Positions 29,314 to 40,922 of a stretch of 64,000 bases of DNA are shown piece after piece (within the stretch, counting starts at the first letter, position 1; every line of letters begins with the position of its first letter). A model generated the notes under the pieces. It ran no database searches and was not told where the DNA came from. It saw only the letters and a list, made by a program, of their open reading frames with translations. This DNA comes from Bacteroidota bacterium. GTDB lineage: Bacteria; Bacteroidota; Bacteroidia; Chitinophagales; Chitinophagaceae. The stretch lies in contig JADJZY010000014.1 in assembly GCA_016715505.1 (NCBI GenBank), positions 1 to 64,000 on the forward strand, read 5' to 3'. Both the position numbers and the translations under genes were made by a program.

Positions 29314-30855
29314 TCAACAACCCGGGCGTTCAACTAATTTGACTTCATGATTTTTAACGGAAATCAGAAACCCTTCCAAGTGGAATCTGACATTCACTGG
29401 TTTACCATTCTTCATGGCAGGTTTAAATTGAATAGGCCCCTGAAGAATGTCAAGAAGCCTTTTTTGCAGGGATTGTCTTAATTCATTCCGGTAGATTAAC
29501 TCCTTATCATCCGGAGATAAATATGGCTCAATTGCAGCTTGGTCAAAAAAGGCTATTTTACCTTTATCATCGATCACTAAATTATTTAAACGAAGTTCGT
29601 ATCGACCATCTTCTAGTTTGGAAAGTTCATTTTTAAGATTCACAAAAAGATATTCATCCAAATATCGTGCAGATTGAAGAACGGGAGATGAATAATCCGT
29701 TTCAAACTTGGGAATCAAAAAATGCGATTCGTTGCCATAAATAACTTGGTTATTAATTTTAACGGGTACTTTTTCAACAAGCACCTTTTCCATTCGCAAA
29801 AGCTGTCCATTAGCGGGATCATAAACCGGCAAAGAATCAGGAATTGAAACAGTCAAAAACATACTATTTTGTTGATTCATGGACTCACGATTTTGGAATG
29901 GAATGATTTTAAACTCTCCATATTCTATCAAGTTATTCTGAAATCGGACTTTACCTAATGCCGATCCGGTGCCGCCTGAAAAGGATGTTTGGGTGCAAAA
30001 AATGACCAATAAAACAAGTAATGGTATTCCTGCAAAGTATTTTAATAATTTAATTCGAGTACTGTGTGATTGTGTAAGCATGGCTATTCTGGTTTTTATA
30101 GGTGAATCATTAAATGAATGAGTTAAAGTAGGAGCTCCTTGCAAAAGATTCAAGTCGATCAGAAAAGAACCGTATACATGAATATTATTTGCGCCAATTT
30201 GATCTGCCTGAAACTCATGTACGATTCTTAATTTCCGAAAGTATATATGAGAAAGTGGGTTAAACCAAAAGAGGATCCTAAAAACGATTAAAAAGATATT
30301 ATCTAAAGAATGATATTGCCGAACATGTTCCCTTTCATGTGCTAAGATAAGATGCCATTCCGAATGGTTGAAGTCATCTTTTGATTTGATAAAAATATAA
30401 TTGAATATAGAGAATGGACAGTGGGTAAGTTGAGTTTCTATAATGATACAACCCGATTCATGACTTTTTTTCCCGTTTTTAAATAAACGAAAAAGAACAT
30501 GCATTTCCTTAAAAAGCATGAGTATTCCGATCGTTATACCTATTAAATAAATCGCCCAAAGCCCTATCTCAATCAGATGATTCGAATTTGAAATGGGATC
30601 TGAAATTCTTGCCACCGGATCCATGATGTAAGTATTCTTCATTTCCACAACTCGATTCGAAGGGTAGAAATTTGATGACCCCTGTTCGGGAAATACCTGT
30701 TTCAAACTGATCGTAGGAAGAATCAGACCAACACTAAGCGTGACTAAAAGATAGATTCTATTGATTTGATGGAAACTCTCCTTTCGCAGGAAAAATTCGT
30801 AAAGCATTAAAAACGCCAACCAAATTATACTTGAATTAATGATGTAATGGAGCAT
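29314..30855 (-). CDS. BlaR1-type M56 metallopeptidase with TonB-like tail
   Basis: A 513-aa integral membrane protein. Four N-terminal helices (residues 1-25, 35-50, 95-115, about 270-290) surround the cytoplasmic zinc-protease domain with HEREH in LILAHEREHVRQYHSL (HExxH) and EFQADQIGA as the third zinc ligand region. The periplasmic C-terminal half is not a penicillin-binding sensor; its end (GPIQFKPAMKNGKPVNVRF) resembles a TonB C-terminal domain, as in many Bacteroidota M56 proteins. It follows a BlaI-type repressor by one base pair. In such pairs, the protease responds to an envelope signal and triggers repressor cleavage. No beta-lactamase or other target gene is adjacent. Confidence 0.85.
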   Translation of the reverse strand: MLHYIINSSIIWLAFLMLYEFFLRKESFHQINRIYLLVTLSVGLILPTISLKQVFPEQGSSNFYPSNRVVEMKNTYIMDPVARISDPISNSNHLIEIGLWAIYLIGITIGILMLFKEMHVLFRLFKNGKKSHESGCIIIETQLTHCPFSIFNYIFIKSKDDFNHSEWHLILAHEREHVRQYHSLDNIFLIVFRILFWFNPLSHIYFRKLRIVHEFQADQIGANNIHVYGSFLIDLNLLQGAPTLTHSFNDSPIKTRIAMLTQSHSTRIKLLKYFAGIPLLVLLVIFCTQTSFSGGTGSALGKVRFQNNLIEYGEFKIIPFQNRESMNQQNSMFLTVSIPDSLPVYDPANGQLLRMEKVLVEKVPVKINNQVIYGNESHFLIPKFETDYSSPVLQSARYLDEYLFVNLKNELSKLEDGRYELRLNNLVIDDKGKIAFFDQAAIEPYLSPDDKELIYRNELRQSLQKRLLDILQGPIQFKPAMKNGKPVNVRFHLEGFLISVKNHEVKLVERPGC

Positions 30856-30856
30856 A

Positions 30857-31225
30857 TTATTTCTTTTTCGATTTAGATAATGATTGCTTTAAAGCATTCA
30901 ACTCGTTCAAATCAAGATCATTCTTTTGAAGGATGAAACTGACCAGTTGGCTGGGTGAACCACTAAAGTATTTTTTCATCAAACTCCTGACATTCTGTTG
31001 AGCATATTCCTCCTTGGAAATGGCCGGGCGATATTCATGGGTTTTACCATATGCTTTATGCGTTACGAATCCTTTTCGTTCAAGAATACGCACTACAGAA
31101 GATACGGTACTATGAGGAATATCTGGCTGGCCTAAATGATCGATAATATCACGAACGATACAAGTTTCCAGCTCCCATATAATTTGCAGAATGTCTTCTT
31201 CCGCCCTTGTCAATGAATGTTGCAT
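30857..31225 (-). CDS. BlaI/MecI/CopY-family repressor
   Basis: A 122-aa winged-helix repressor: LTRAEEDILQIIWELETCIV, VRDIIDHL, PHSTVSSVVRILERKGFVTH and YRPAISKEEYAQQ are standard BlaI-family signatures, followed by a C-terminal dimerisation helix with a Lys-rich end. The start MQHSLTRAEEDIL at 31225 is the family norm. It forms an operon with the M56 protease downstream. A perfect palindrome (31241-31268) just upstream is the likely operator, so the pair is probably autorepressed. Confidence 0.93.
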   Translation of the reverse strand: MQHSLTRAEEDILQIIWELETCIVRDIIDHLGQPDIPHSTVSSVVRILERKGFVTHKAYGKTHEYRPAISKEEYAQQNVRSLMKKYFSGSPSQLVSFILQKNDLDLNELNALKQSLSKSKKK

Positions 31226-31240
31226 AACTGCTTCTTCTTG

Positions 31241-31268
31241 TTTTATAACGTAAACTTACGTTATAAAA
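31241..31268 (-). promoter_or_regulatory. BlaI-type operator and promoter
   Basis: TTTTATAACGTAA (31241-31253) and its exact inverse TTACGTTATAAAA (31256-31268) flank a 2-bp centre, a 13-2-13 perfect palindrome 15 bp upstream of the repressor start. On the minus strand a -33 TTTG lies 19 bp before TAAGTTTA, a one-mismatch -7 box inside the palindrome. A bound repressor would block the promoter. Confidence 0.75.
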
Positions 31269-31634
31269 CGGATTATCCAAATATATTTTCAGACTTATTA
31301 CTTCATTGGCTAAAATTTATGAATTTGAAAACATTTTGCTGATCGGGTAACTTTCAAACCTAGCCCACCCAAATAGGTTATTTTACGCCATGAGCTAAAA
31401 TCGCTTTGATGTTGCTAATTGATGGAATAATGTCGCATGAACTAAAAGCACATACCATGTAATAAAAAAACTATTCGATGCCTATATATTGTCCCTGCTT
31501 AAAAACTCAGCGCGGCTTTATTTTTATACCATTCGAACTTTCCACAAGTTTGAACGATACACGCTGTTTAAAGCCTCTTCCTCAATTCTTCGCTACTGAG
31601 AATTTGAATCGAGAATGACAGAATCATAAAACAA
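31269..31634. other. Gene-free stretch
   Basis: About 365 bp upstream of the BlaI operator and downstream of the leucine-rich-repeat gene. I see no coding frame, no repeat of note and no terminator with a clear T-tract. It is AT-rich, ordinary intergenic sequence. Confidence 0.5.
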
Positions 31635-32693
31635 TCATTCAAACGATCCTTTCACAAACTTTTTAGTGTACTGTGTTTTGTTTCTATTCACACGCATGGT
31701 ATACAAGCCATCACTGATATCCTGAATTTCCAGATTTTTAGGACCGTCATTAACACATACATCCGAAAGCAATAGCTGACCATACATATCGTAAAGTTGT
31801 ATTTGATCGCCACGCTGCACACCCGTTATATTTAGGGTATTGTTGGCGGGATTCGGGTACAAACCAAACATGACTGTTTCAGTATTGGATACAGAAGTCG
31901 CACAATTCACACTATAGATTGCATTTGCATCTTTGGTCCAATTGCTATTGGCATATGCTGCGGCAACATTAGACACTTGGATACATTGAAGGCTAGGACT
32001 ATTGATACAATTCATCGTTGCTAAGGCAGAAAGACCACTTAGGTTTAAATAAGCGTAATCGTCATTATTACCGCATTGCAAATAAGTCAAGGCATTTGCT
32101 CCACTTAAATTTATGGTATGTAATTTATTGTCGTTACAATACAAAAACTTTAATGCCGCATGATTGCTCAGGTTCAAACTGGGTATTTGATTCAGCATGC
32201 AATTTAAATGCTGCAGTGCAGTATTTGAACTGACATCTAAACTGCTCAGCTGGTTCAGATTACAAACTAAATATTTGAGCGAGGTGTTAGCACTCACATC
32301 CAAACTGCTTAATTGATTTTCACCACACGCCAGGGTTAACAAAGCTGTATTTGAACTTATATTCAGGGTCGATAATTGATTAGCAACGTGAACTCGTTAG
32401 GCAAGGTTTGAACTCAAATCCAAATTTGTCAACTGATTGCCGATACAACTCAGTCCGGTCAGATTTACAAAAGCCTCAATGCCCGTTAAATCTGAAATCG
32501 AATTATAGTTAATCGTGAGTGCTCCGGCAAATGCACTTGCCTCACTCACTTGAATTTCGGCATCGCCATTCGTGTTCACAAGTGGATTTGCCAGCAATTC
32601 GGCTTTAAAAATGGGATCAGGAATGGATACAACTTGGGCAAAAGAATGAAGGCCTACAAACAGGCTAATCAGGGAGATGATAACTCTTTTCAT
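31635..32693 (-). CDS. Leucine-rich-repeat T9SS type A protein (internal stop)
   Basis: About 352 codons in a single frame with one in-frame TAA at 32397-32399. A signal peptide (MKRVIISLISLFVGLHSFAQ) is followed by about nine leucine-rich repeats of about 21 aa with the pattern LxxLxCxxNQLSSLDVSxN. The C-terminal T9SS type A sorting domain reads LYPNPANNTLNITGV, QLYDMYGQLL, DGLYTMRVN, KKFVKGSFE. Around the stop, one repeat is two residues short and scrambled (NLA-stop-RVHVANQL versus NTALLTLACGENQL). That points to several indels in one short stretch and not a simple substitution. Probably a secreted or surface-attached protein; the ligand is unknown. Confidence 0.75.
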
Positions 32694-32822
32694 ATTTTCA
32701 TGTTTTACTGATTGAAGTTAATCCTTGTTTTTATAGCAATCAACTGAAAATATTATTTGTAGATAAACGCCTCATGAACCAAGTTCAATCAGCAAAAAAC
32801 AGCTCCTGAATATTCGCTTTTT

Positions 32823-34475
32823 TTATTCCTTTATCACCTTGACCGTCTTCGTTTCACGGCCATCATACACGATAAAGTAATAAATACCTTTTGCATAGCC
32901 CCGGATATCTACTTCAAAAATATCTTGATTTCGGATAATAGAACGATGTACCATTTTTGACTGTCCATCAAAGACAGTCAGTTGCAAAACATCTGTTCCA
33001 CTCATTCCACTATAGGTTACAGTTACTTTATCGCTCGCCGGATTTGGTGAAACACTTAACCAATCCAAAGGCGCTTCAATGGTGAAGGCTTTTTTATTGT
33101 TTTGTTCCCATTGCGACCAATTTGTATTTTGATCCGGATGAATCACATAATCATCTGGAGCAGTGCAGATATCACTTAAATCATATGCAGCAGGACTCAT
33201 CTGCAATAAATGGTTGGAAGATTTTAAACTTGCAGGTTTTACAAAGACACTTAACATTTTTCGCCTGGTAATGTGTTACGTTTCAAACGAATCTCGTGGG
33301 CATTTAATTGACAGGCGGATTCTCCATTTTGCGTGAAGGGCATCAAATAAATATCGGAGGCTTCATCACCTGCATATCCTATTCCACTTAACATAAATTG
33401 AGCATCGGGTAAACTTGATATTTGTGTAATAAAAAAATGTTTAAATAAGGAAAGTGATGATTTAGCAGTGACCGACATATCTGATAAATCAATCTTCATA
33501 ACCTGGCGCATAATCCTGAACGGTATTGCTAAAAACCGAACCAAGAATAATAGACTGACCCTGCTTCATGATGCCGGAGCATAATACTGGACTACCTTCG
33601 ATTTCAAATTGATCCTGAACGTTCAAACGCTGATCGAGTAAGAGCAATAAGGACTTTCCAAAATAAGCAACATCATTTAATACGGCATAATATTTACCAT
33701 CTTCCAGGATGATTCCGTTGGCTTGACCATAATAAGCGAAATTTTGAATTTGAAACTGATTCAGCAATCGCCCCGACTCATTAAATTGACAAAGGCTCCA
33801 GTATTTTTTGTAGATTTTTTTATCTTCTGTCACCGGACTGATCAGATTCATACTAACTGTCAGATTGCCATCCTGATCTAGAATCAATTGACGCGGATTG
33901 ATTTCCAAATGCCCTAAATCCAGTTTTCGCTGCCAAACAATCTGACCTTGGGCACTCATTTTGACCAACAATAAATAATCGCGATCATAAGCCAGGCTGC
34001 TTTTCATTTTTTGTTTACCCAATAAAAATAATTCCCCTTGAAGATTGGTGGTCAAATCACAGAATTCAACGGATTCATTTTGAAACAGCGTGCGACTCCA
34101 TTCAATGTCTGATTTTTTATTAAATGCCAGCAGTACGGAACCTGAGGCCGAATTACTTTCGTCCTGAGCCAATAAGATGGTTTTACCTGAAGGTAGGCGA
34201 ACCGTTTTAAACGGATGATTCAAAGAAGTTGAATGAGCAATAGAAGATTTTGTCACCTGCATTTTAGCATCCATTTCGATGAGCCATAATTGCCTGTTAC
34301 CGGCTTCGGTACCTTTCATCCCCAAAGCCAAAAAGCCGGTTTCAGAAGGTGTTATTTGAAATAATTCTTCAATGCCCTGATCTTTGAGAAGTTTAGTAGA
34401 TCGAAGTTTTTGTTGGGCTTGGATACCGTTCAATGCAGCGGAACACAACACCAGTAAAATAAATAGATGTTTCAT
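32823..34475 (-). CDS. Secreted T9SS type A protein with propeller-like region (frameshifted)
   Basis: About 550 codons after correcting two single-base losses near 33503 (join QDYAPG-VMKIDLSDM) and near 33251 (join LPGEK-MLSVFVKPAS). A signal peptide (MKHLFILLVLCSAALNGIQA) is followed by repeated beta-strand units resembling a bacterial WD40/Kelch-type propeller (FLALGMKGTEAGNRQLWLIE, SGKTILLAQDES, GELFLLGKQK, DGNLTVSMNL). The C-terminal type A sorting domain reads LSVSPNPASDKVTV, QLTVFDGQ, KGIYYFIVYDG, KTVKVIKE. Predicted T9SS cargo on the cell surface or released. It lies just downstream of the giant fibre gene, same strand. Confidence 0.72.
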
Positions 34476-34556
34476 GATAAATTATTTGAGGTGAAAAGAT
34501 GAATAAAGCTAAGTTCTTTTTCAGGCAAACAATCATCATATATGTTAAAGTTTATG

Positions 34557-37500
34557 CTACTCCTGTTGTATACCTTTGGTTTTGTTCGTAGAAATCGGTT
34601 CAGAAGTATTCTGTAATGGTGATGTCAATTGGATTAATTTTTCTTCCAATGCAGTTAATCTCGCTTCAGTACTTTCACGATTATCTTTCAGTGAACTGTT
34701 TTCATTTTTTAAATCCTCAATTTGTTTTTGTTGCTCCTGAATGGCTTTCACAAGTACTGGAATCAGTGCACTATAATTCATCATCAGGGTTTGCATCGAA
34801 TCACTGGCAGTTTCAACAACTTCAGGAATGAGGGCCTTAACTTCCTGAGCTACCAGTCCTATTTCTTTGTGAGAAAGCGAATCCGATTTCCAATTGTATT
34901 TGATAGAACGCAATTGCATAATTTCTTTCAGGCCATAATTCAATGTTTCAATATTTGTTTTTAAGCGAATATCCGAACCATTAAAAAGTCCGCGCCACAC
35001 CCAGGCATCTCGCCATCTGAGTGTTGTGCTTCCTAAGGAATATCCGGTAATGGCACTACTTGAATTACTATTCGGCAAAACTTCTCCACCGATGCGCACA
35101 TCTCCTAATAAATAGGCTGCATAGCTTCCATTTTTTTGAACATCGGCATAAAATCCATAATGCGTACCTCCTGCACTTGTAGACATCGAAACCCGATATC
35201 CGTATTTGGAACCTGTACCAACAGCGCCGGCCGGGTATACAGTATTCATCCCATAACTAGTTCCGTTGCCGGATGAGCTCATATCATTGTATATACCATA
35301 AATGGTGGCTCCGCTGCTGCCGTCAAATTCATTGTACATTCCATAACGTGTTGATGTAGATGTGTTGGTAATAGAATTTCGAATACCAAAAATGGCACCA
35401 GAGGCTGTTCCTGCTATGACGTTGCGCATACCATACTTCACGCCGGTACCTAATCCCAAATTATTCAGGTCGATCCCTAAATGATTTCCACTTCCGGAGT
35501 TGGCCGTTTCATGATAAAAACCAATTTGATCACCATCACCATTACTTCCTAATTCAGAGTAAATGGTATAATGTACTCCATCGCCGGGTGAGATATCCGA
35601 ATTAGAGAGACCAATATGTGCACCATTTCCAGTTGAAGTAGGCTGATGATAAACACCTACACCCGTTTGTGGTCCGTTGCCTGTGCTCGTTAAAGTATTT
35701 TGTGATCCTGTGATAAGTCCACTTCCGGAATTAAATAAAAGACTATTCACGCCAAAATGTAAAGTGGAATTGGCTGAATTGCTGATATTGAGCGAATTCG
35801 TTGTTCCATAACTCGGGCCTGTTCCGGATGTCGTTAACACATTTTGAGTACCAAAATGGAAACCGTCACCAGAATTAGAAATGTTGTTGACTACCCCTGC
35901 TTGTAAAGTGTCGTTGTCACTTAAAATATTGTTGTATGTCCCATATTGCATGCCCGAATTTGTACCTTTTAATTCGTTGTATATGCCATAGTGCGCTCCA
36001 TCACCAATATTATTGATTAAATTGTAAACACCATAGTGCGTGGTATCGCCTGTGTTAATAATGGAATTATATGTCCCGTAATTGACTGATTTGCCGTTTC
36101 CACCCAAAGCATTGTTGGTACCAATATGAATCCCTGTTCCATTATTGGAGATTTGTTGATCCGTTCCTATTTGTGAACCATTTGCCGCTCCACCCAGGGC
36201 ATGATATGCGCCTGCATGCATACCACTTCCCGTGGAATTATTCAATGAATAATAACCATATTGTGTGGCTGTACCAGAGGAACTCAATAAATGTTGCACA
36301 CTCTGACCAATTGAAAATGACCCGCCTGTATGCAACATGGTTATTGATTGACCATACGTATTACTATTGTGATTGGTGTTCATAGATATTCGTGAACCAT
36401 AGTGCACTTGAGTATTGGCCGCATTGGACACATTCACTGCAATATTGCTTCCTTCAGCTCTTCCCAAGCCACTCAGGGTCACATCGGTTGTTTGTCCGAA
36501 TTTGTTGCCATTCCCTGTTCCCCACAAATACATTTGATTACCAACATGGGTGGTATCGTTGTTTGAATTAATCCAAACAAAATTCCCAATCTTGGTGCCT
36601 GTACCTGTACCTGTTAAATGAGAATAAGTTCCGTAGCTCGTTCCACTTCCAGAACTAGCATTCGACAGATAAGCACCATACTGAATGCCTGATCCGGTCA
36701 TTCCACTATTCATCCAGGTATATAAACCTGCTTGTTCGCCATTTCCACCTGTAAAGAAGTTATTAAATACACCGATATGATTTCCATTGCCAATGCTTCC
36801 GGAAAATTCATTCCATTTACCGGTGAGGTGGCCTCCCCCATTGCTGAATTTACTGTATACGCCAGTATGAGTGCCGTTTCCACTGCCACTCATATCATTT
36901 ACCATTCCCAAATGTCCGTTAGTTCCTGAATTTGAGATATTATTCTGAACACCCGTTTGAGTACCATTTCCTGTACCGGCGAGTAAATGATACACGCCAT
37001 AACGATCTCCATTCCCATTACTTTGATCTTCGAATTGCATTCCATAATGCGCTCCGTTTCCGGTATTACTTCCCTGAATCCAAGTAGTCATTCCGGAAGT
37101 CAATCCACCACCTCCGATGAAATGATTGTTAAATACACCAATTTGATTTCCGTTGGTTACAGAACCGGCATACTCATTCCACACACCGGTTAAATTACCG
37201 GATCCCTGACTAAATCGATTAATTGTTCCGACATGGGCTCCGCTGCCTGAGCCTGAAAAACTTTGATCGGTGCCATAATGGTTTCCATTGCCGTTGTTTG
37301 CGATAAACGAACGCCGAATGGCAAATTCGCCTGTTCCCAAGCCGTACAAACTATCCCATACCCCTACATGCAATGCTGAACCGCCTGAGTTGATTTGATT
37401 ACGTATTCCATACACTTCTCCGAGTCCAAAATTCACAATATTATGAATCCCTGTATGTCTGCCATTTCCTGAATTGTTATTAAAATTTAAGATCGAAGTT

Positions 37501-40249
37501 TGATTCCCATTGTTATTTCCGGAGATGGAGGTTTGAATTGGATTTCCTTTACCGGAATTACTTGCTGCAAATAAGGCTACAGAAGAACCCGTACTATCCG
37601 GATTCGAATTGATAAAATAGCCGGTAACAGTTGCTGCATTCCCTAAAGCATACGTATTTGAAAAATAGCTGGTATAGCCATATTGATTATTCTCCACATG
37701 CAATGGATAAATTGGATTACTTCTGATACCCAATCTACCTGCAGAATCCAAGGTCATATAAACAGAATCCTTAACGCCAAATTTTATGGCCGCAGATTCT
37801 CGATTCATTTGCACGACCTCCCGATTCAACAAACGGATATCAAAACCATCGGTAGTGGTACTACCCGTAGATGCATTGCTAAACTTAATCGTATCATTCA
37901 CCGATGAACCATGAATATGCATTTTACCTCTGGGTGTAATGGTTCCAACCCCGACCCTCAAACTATCATCGAAGATTTGTGAATTGATGCCACTGGATGT
38001 ACCGTTAAAACGGACCAAACGATTCGCGGTTCCGTTTAAATTCCCACTCCCTCCGGAAACCGTTTGCCAGGAGGCCAGCCCATTCGCATCACTGGTTAAT
38101 ACCTTACCGACACCCGGATTACCTCCGGATATTTTTACCGTACCTGCCACATCCAATCGGGCAGCCGGATTGGTTGTACCAATCCCAACACTATCCTGAA
38201 CATGTAAACCATCCGGCCCGTTAATATAAACTGCGCCATGCGTAGCCTGGATAATGCGGCCTGCACCTTGTCCACCATAATCGTATGCAGAATCCAGTGT
38301 AGTAGCTCCCAATAAAGTGGAAGGAATAAATTGCCAACTGGCTGTTCCGCCCGCATCACTGGTGAGTACTTTACCTGCACCGGGGGTTCCTCCTGTGATT
38401 CGCACTTGTCCATTAACGACCAATTTTTCTGAAGGAGTGTTTATACCAAGTCCTACATTTCCATTCTTAAGAACGGTCAAGGCATTACTTCTATTCGCAG
38501 CACTGCTTCCATTTCCCAAGGTTAAAATCGGATCGGTAGGAACAAAGGTATTGGTGCTGCTTCCCACCAAAGGATCATTGTAAGTACCCATGGCCACAGA
38601 GGATTGCGCCAATGCTTGTGTGCCGTTTCCAATAGCTACTGTACCTTCTTCGCCAAGCGCTTCTGTATATTGCCCGATAGCCATACTCCCTGGCCTTTGG
38701 CATAGCTTGCAACCCCCATCGCGGTTGATCCTGAGCCGGTGGCTTTGGTGTCAAATCCGGATGAGAATGAATAAATGCCGAGACTATCTTCATCCCAAAA
38801 ATTTGTATTGACTGTACCGGATCGGAAAGCCCCTTTTTTGGGAAAATAAAACATTTTAGAACCCGGACCGGAAAGACCCAGATCTTTACCAAAACCATAA
38901 TTCCCGGTAACTTGTAATCCGTCGATACCCTGAATCAAAACAGCACCCGAATCGGCTGTGATGATTCTTCCGTTTCCTTGCCCTCCTGCATCGTAAGATT
39001 GGTCTAAGGTGGAAGCAGCTCCGCCCCCCGATGGCGTTTGCCAAGTTGCTAAACCGTTCGCATCGGAGGTAAGTACTTTTCCTGTACTAGGAGCGCCACC
39101 TGCAATTTTTATTTGTTGGGTAAATTCCACATTCCCGGTAGAGGTGATTTGCATACGGCTGGTATTATTGGTACCCAAATCGAGGGGCGCATTTTCGCGG
39201 TTGATGATACTGGCATTGTTCGCATTTAATTGAATTTGTAAACCATCTGATGCTGTATGGCCACTTGTATTATTCGTCAGACGGATATCCATGTTTGTGC
39301 CATCCGAATTGTTCGCATGTACTCTAGATACAGGAGTTGCATTTCCACCAATCCCTACATTTTCGGATAAAAAGTCGGCATGAAATTTTAGTTTACTCGT
39401 TCCGCCTTTAAACAAACTAATTCCCGCATTACCGGCAGTGCTGATTAAAAATCGACCTAAACCATCACCGGCCACCAAACCGTTGTTACCAAATGCCAGC
39501 AGATTTGCATAAGGATACAAACTTGTGACTCCGGCATATCCGCCAGCATAAGTAGAGCCATATTTGGTGAAGGTCGAATAGTTGGCAGCACCATCGCTAT
39601 ACATCGTAAAGCGTCCGGCTCCGGTTGCAATTAAATTTTGCATGCGCACATGTTCGAGCACCGAGGCACTATTTTGGCTGATATGTAATTTTGCAGTCGC
39701 TGCAGGAGAAGTTGTACCAATTCCGATACCTACACCATTATCATAAATCTGTGAGTTGATTTCCGAACTACTGCTTCCGCTGGCATCAAATTTTGACAGA
39801 TAGTGCTGATTCCCGGCCCTTGTACTTCCTCCTAATGATTCCCCTGCCCTGTTCGCATAAAGGGCATAAGGCACACTGAGTAATTGAGTGATTCCACAAG
39901 GTTGAAAATGGCCATCTCCTTCTATATCCATTGCGACCCGAATATATTGTTGACCACTTTCCCATTTCACATCTTGCATGCGTCCGACTAGCGCTTGCCC
40001 ACCGCCAATTTGAAGCGTATATAATCCAAATTGATTGGTCACAACCCGATGTGTTTCGGACATCACAACAGGCATATCCGGTGCAGGCAGAATGTCAATT
40101 TGAACAATCAAGGACCTGTCAGACAAAGCCCGACCCAATGAGTCGCGGGCAATCCCCTGGTAATTGAATAAAAGAGGAGCCTGTGCAATACTGAAGAGGG
40201 AGAGATGCACAAAAAGGACGGCTAAAAAAAGATGTAGGGAAGGTTTCAT
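34557..40249 (-). CDS. Giant repeat fibre protein with S74 chaperone (frameshifted)
   Basis: About 1,895 codons after repairing one missing base at the CCC run 38688-38690; the corrected join is ASYAKGQG-SMAIGQYTEAL, a continuous YadA-like head repeat. Order: signal peptide (1-23); FNYQGIAR module (to about 125); tail-fibre-like strands shared with the protein at 1583-3691 (to about 480); YadA-head-like AIG/VAMG repeats (about 500-560); and repeated GGxPGxGKVLTSDAxGxASW units. A very long array of about 20-aa glycine-rich repeats (GNGxHxGxxN) follows (about 740-1600), then a C-terminal peptidase S74 intramolecular chaperone (SDIRLKTNIETLNYGL, EIGLVAQEVKALIPEVVE) with a coiled coil. S74 domains trimerise phage fibres and cleave themselves off. 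Likely a trimeric surface fibre. Confidence 0.82.
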
Positions 40250-40875
40250 ATTCGGGTAGTTTATAAATGAATGATTTACTTATTCAAATTTATATCTGTT
40301 GCAACATATTTTTCATGAAATGAGTATTCAGCCTTTACCAAAGAGCAAATGACCGGTTTGGTAAGAATTTGGCAAAAAGGTGGCCGGAATCGTGCAAAAT
40401 TTTGGGGCTGTCGGCTTAACCATTTCATCAGCAGAGGTTCGGGCTACTGCGGGCTTCGGCCCTGCCGTGCAGGGGCTACCCCTTCGTATCCCGCAGCCCT
40501 TCAGCGATATCTCACATTCTTTGGGGAAGCACCTCAGTCAATGGCTGCTTATAAAACCAAAGTGGGTTGGTAGGATTCATACAAGGTTTACAATAGGTCA
40601 ATTTTGGTTAACCTATGCAAAATGGGATGTCCTGATGAAAAGGTCTATGTGGTAATACCGTAAGCATGGTTGACAGTAAGTTTAAGGCTCTTGTATTTAC
40701 GATGCAAATCCAATGAGCCAATTAATTGTTTTCTTACCTTTGTTTGAAGTTGGCTGTGTCCCAAATTTGGGTCTTATGAGGCTGATTTCTTTTTGGGGCG
40801 ATGCACTTCAATCAATGTCTTTTTTGCTTGAATCGATGATTCATCATCTTGAATTAGGCAGCCCATGAAAACAAA
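40250..40875. other. Gene-free stretch with a GC-rich structured element
   Basis: About 625 bp between the giant fibre start and the rpoC terminator. It contains the GC-rich structured element at 40447-40496, unlike the AT-rich surroundings. Two overlapping reading frames of 74 and 91 aa cross this element, but they have no family resemblance, signal or good context, so I do not call them genes. The rest is ordinary intergenic sequence. Confidence 0.5.
40447..40496. repeat. Nested GC-rich hairpin element
   Basis: Outer arms CTGCGGG (40447-40453) and CCCGCAG (40490-40496) enclose an inner hairpin CCCTGC (40460-40465) / GCAGGG (40469-40474) with a 3-nt loop. It could be an intergenic palindromic repeat or a structured RNA. 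No second copy was seen in this window. Confidence 0.45.
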
Positions 40876-40897
40876 AGAGCCACCCGAAGGCAGCTCT
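40873..40897 (-). terminator. Terminator of rpoC
   Basis: On the minus strand AGAGCTGCC pairs with GGTGGCTCT (plus 40876-40897; two G-T wobbles) around a TTCG loop. TTTTGTTTT follows. It starts 26 bp after the rpoC stop. Confidence 0.85.
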
Positions 40898-40922
40898 TTG
40901 ATCAATTATCTGAAGTATAAAA

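Noticed and set aside
31635..32342. Separate leucine-rich-repeat gene starting at 32342
   Set aside because: It is in the same frame as 32397-32693, lacks a signal peptide, and continues the same repeat series.
35000..37700. Regular DNA repeats that might be a CRISPR array
   Set aside because: The repeats are degenerate, in frame over about 2.6 kb, and encode the GNGxHxGxxN protein units; no constant direct repeat with unique spacers is present.
40349..40655. Two overlapping 74- and 91-aa frames
   Set aside because: They run through the GC-rich hairpin element and have no coding signature or homology that I recognise.
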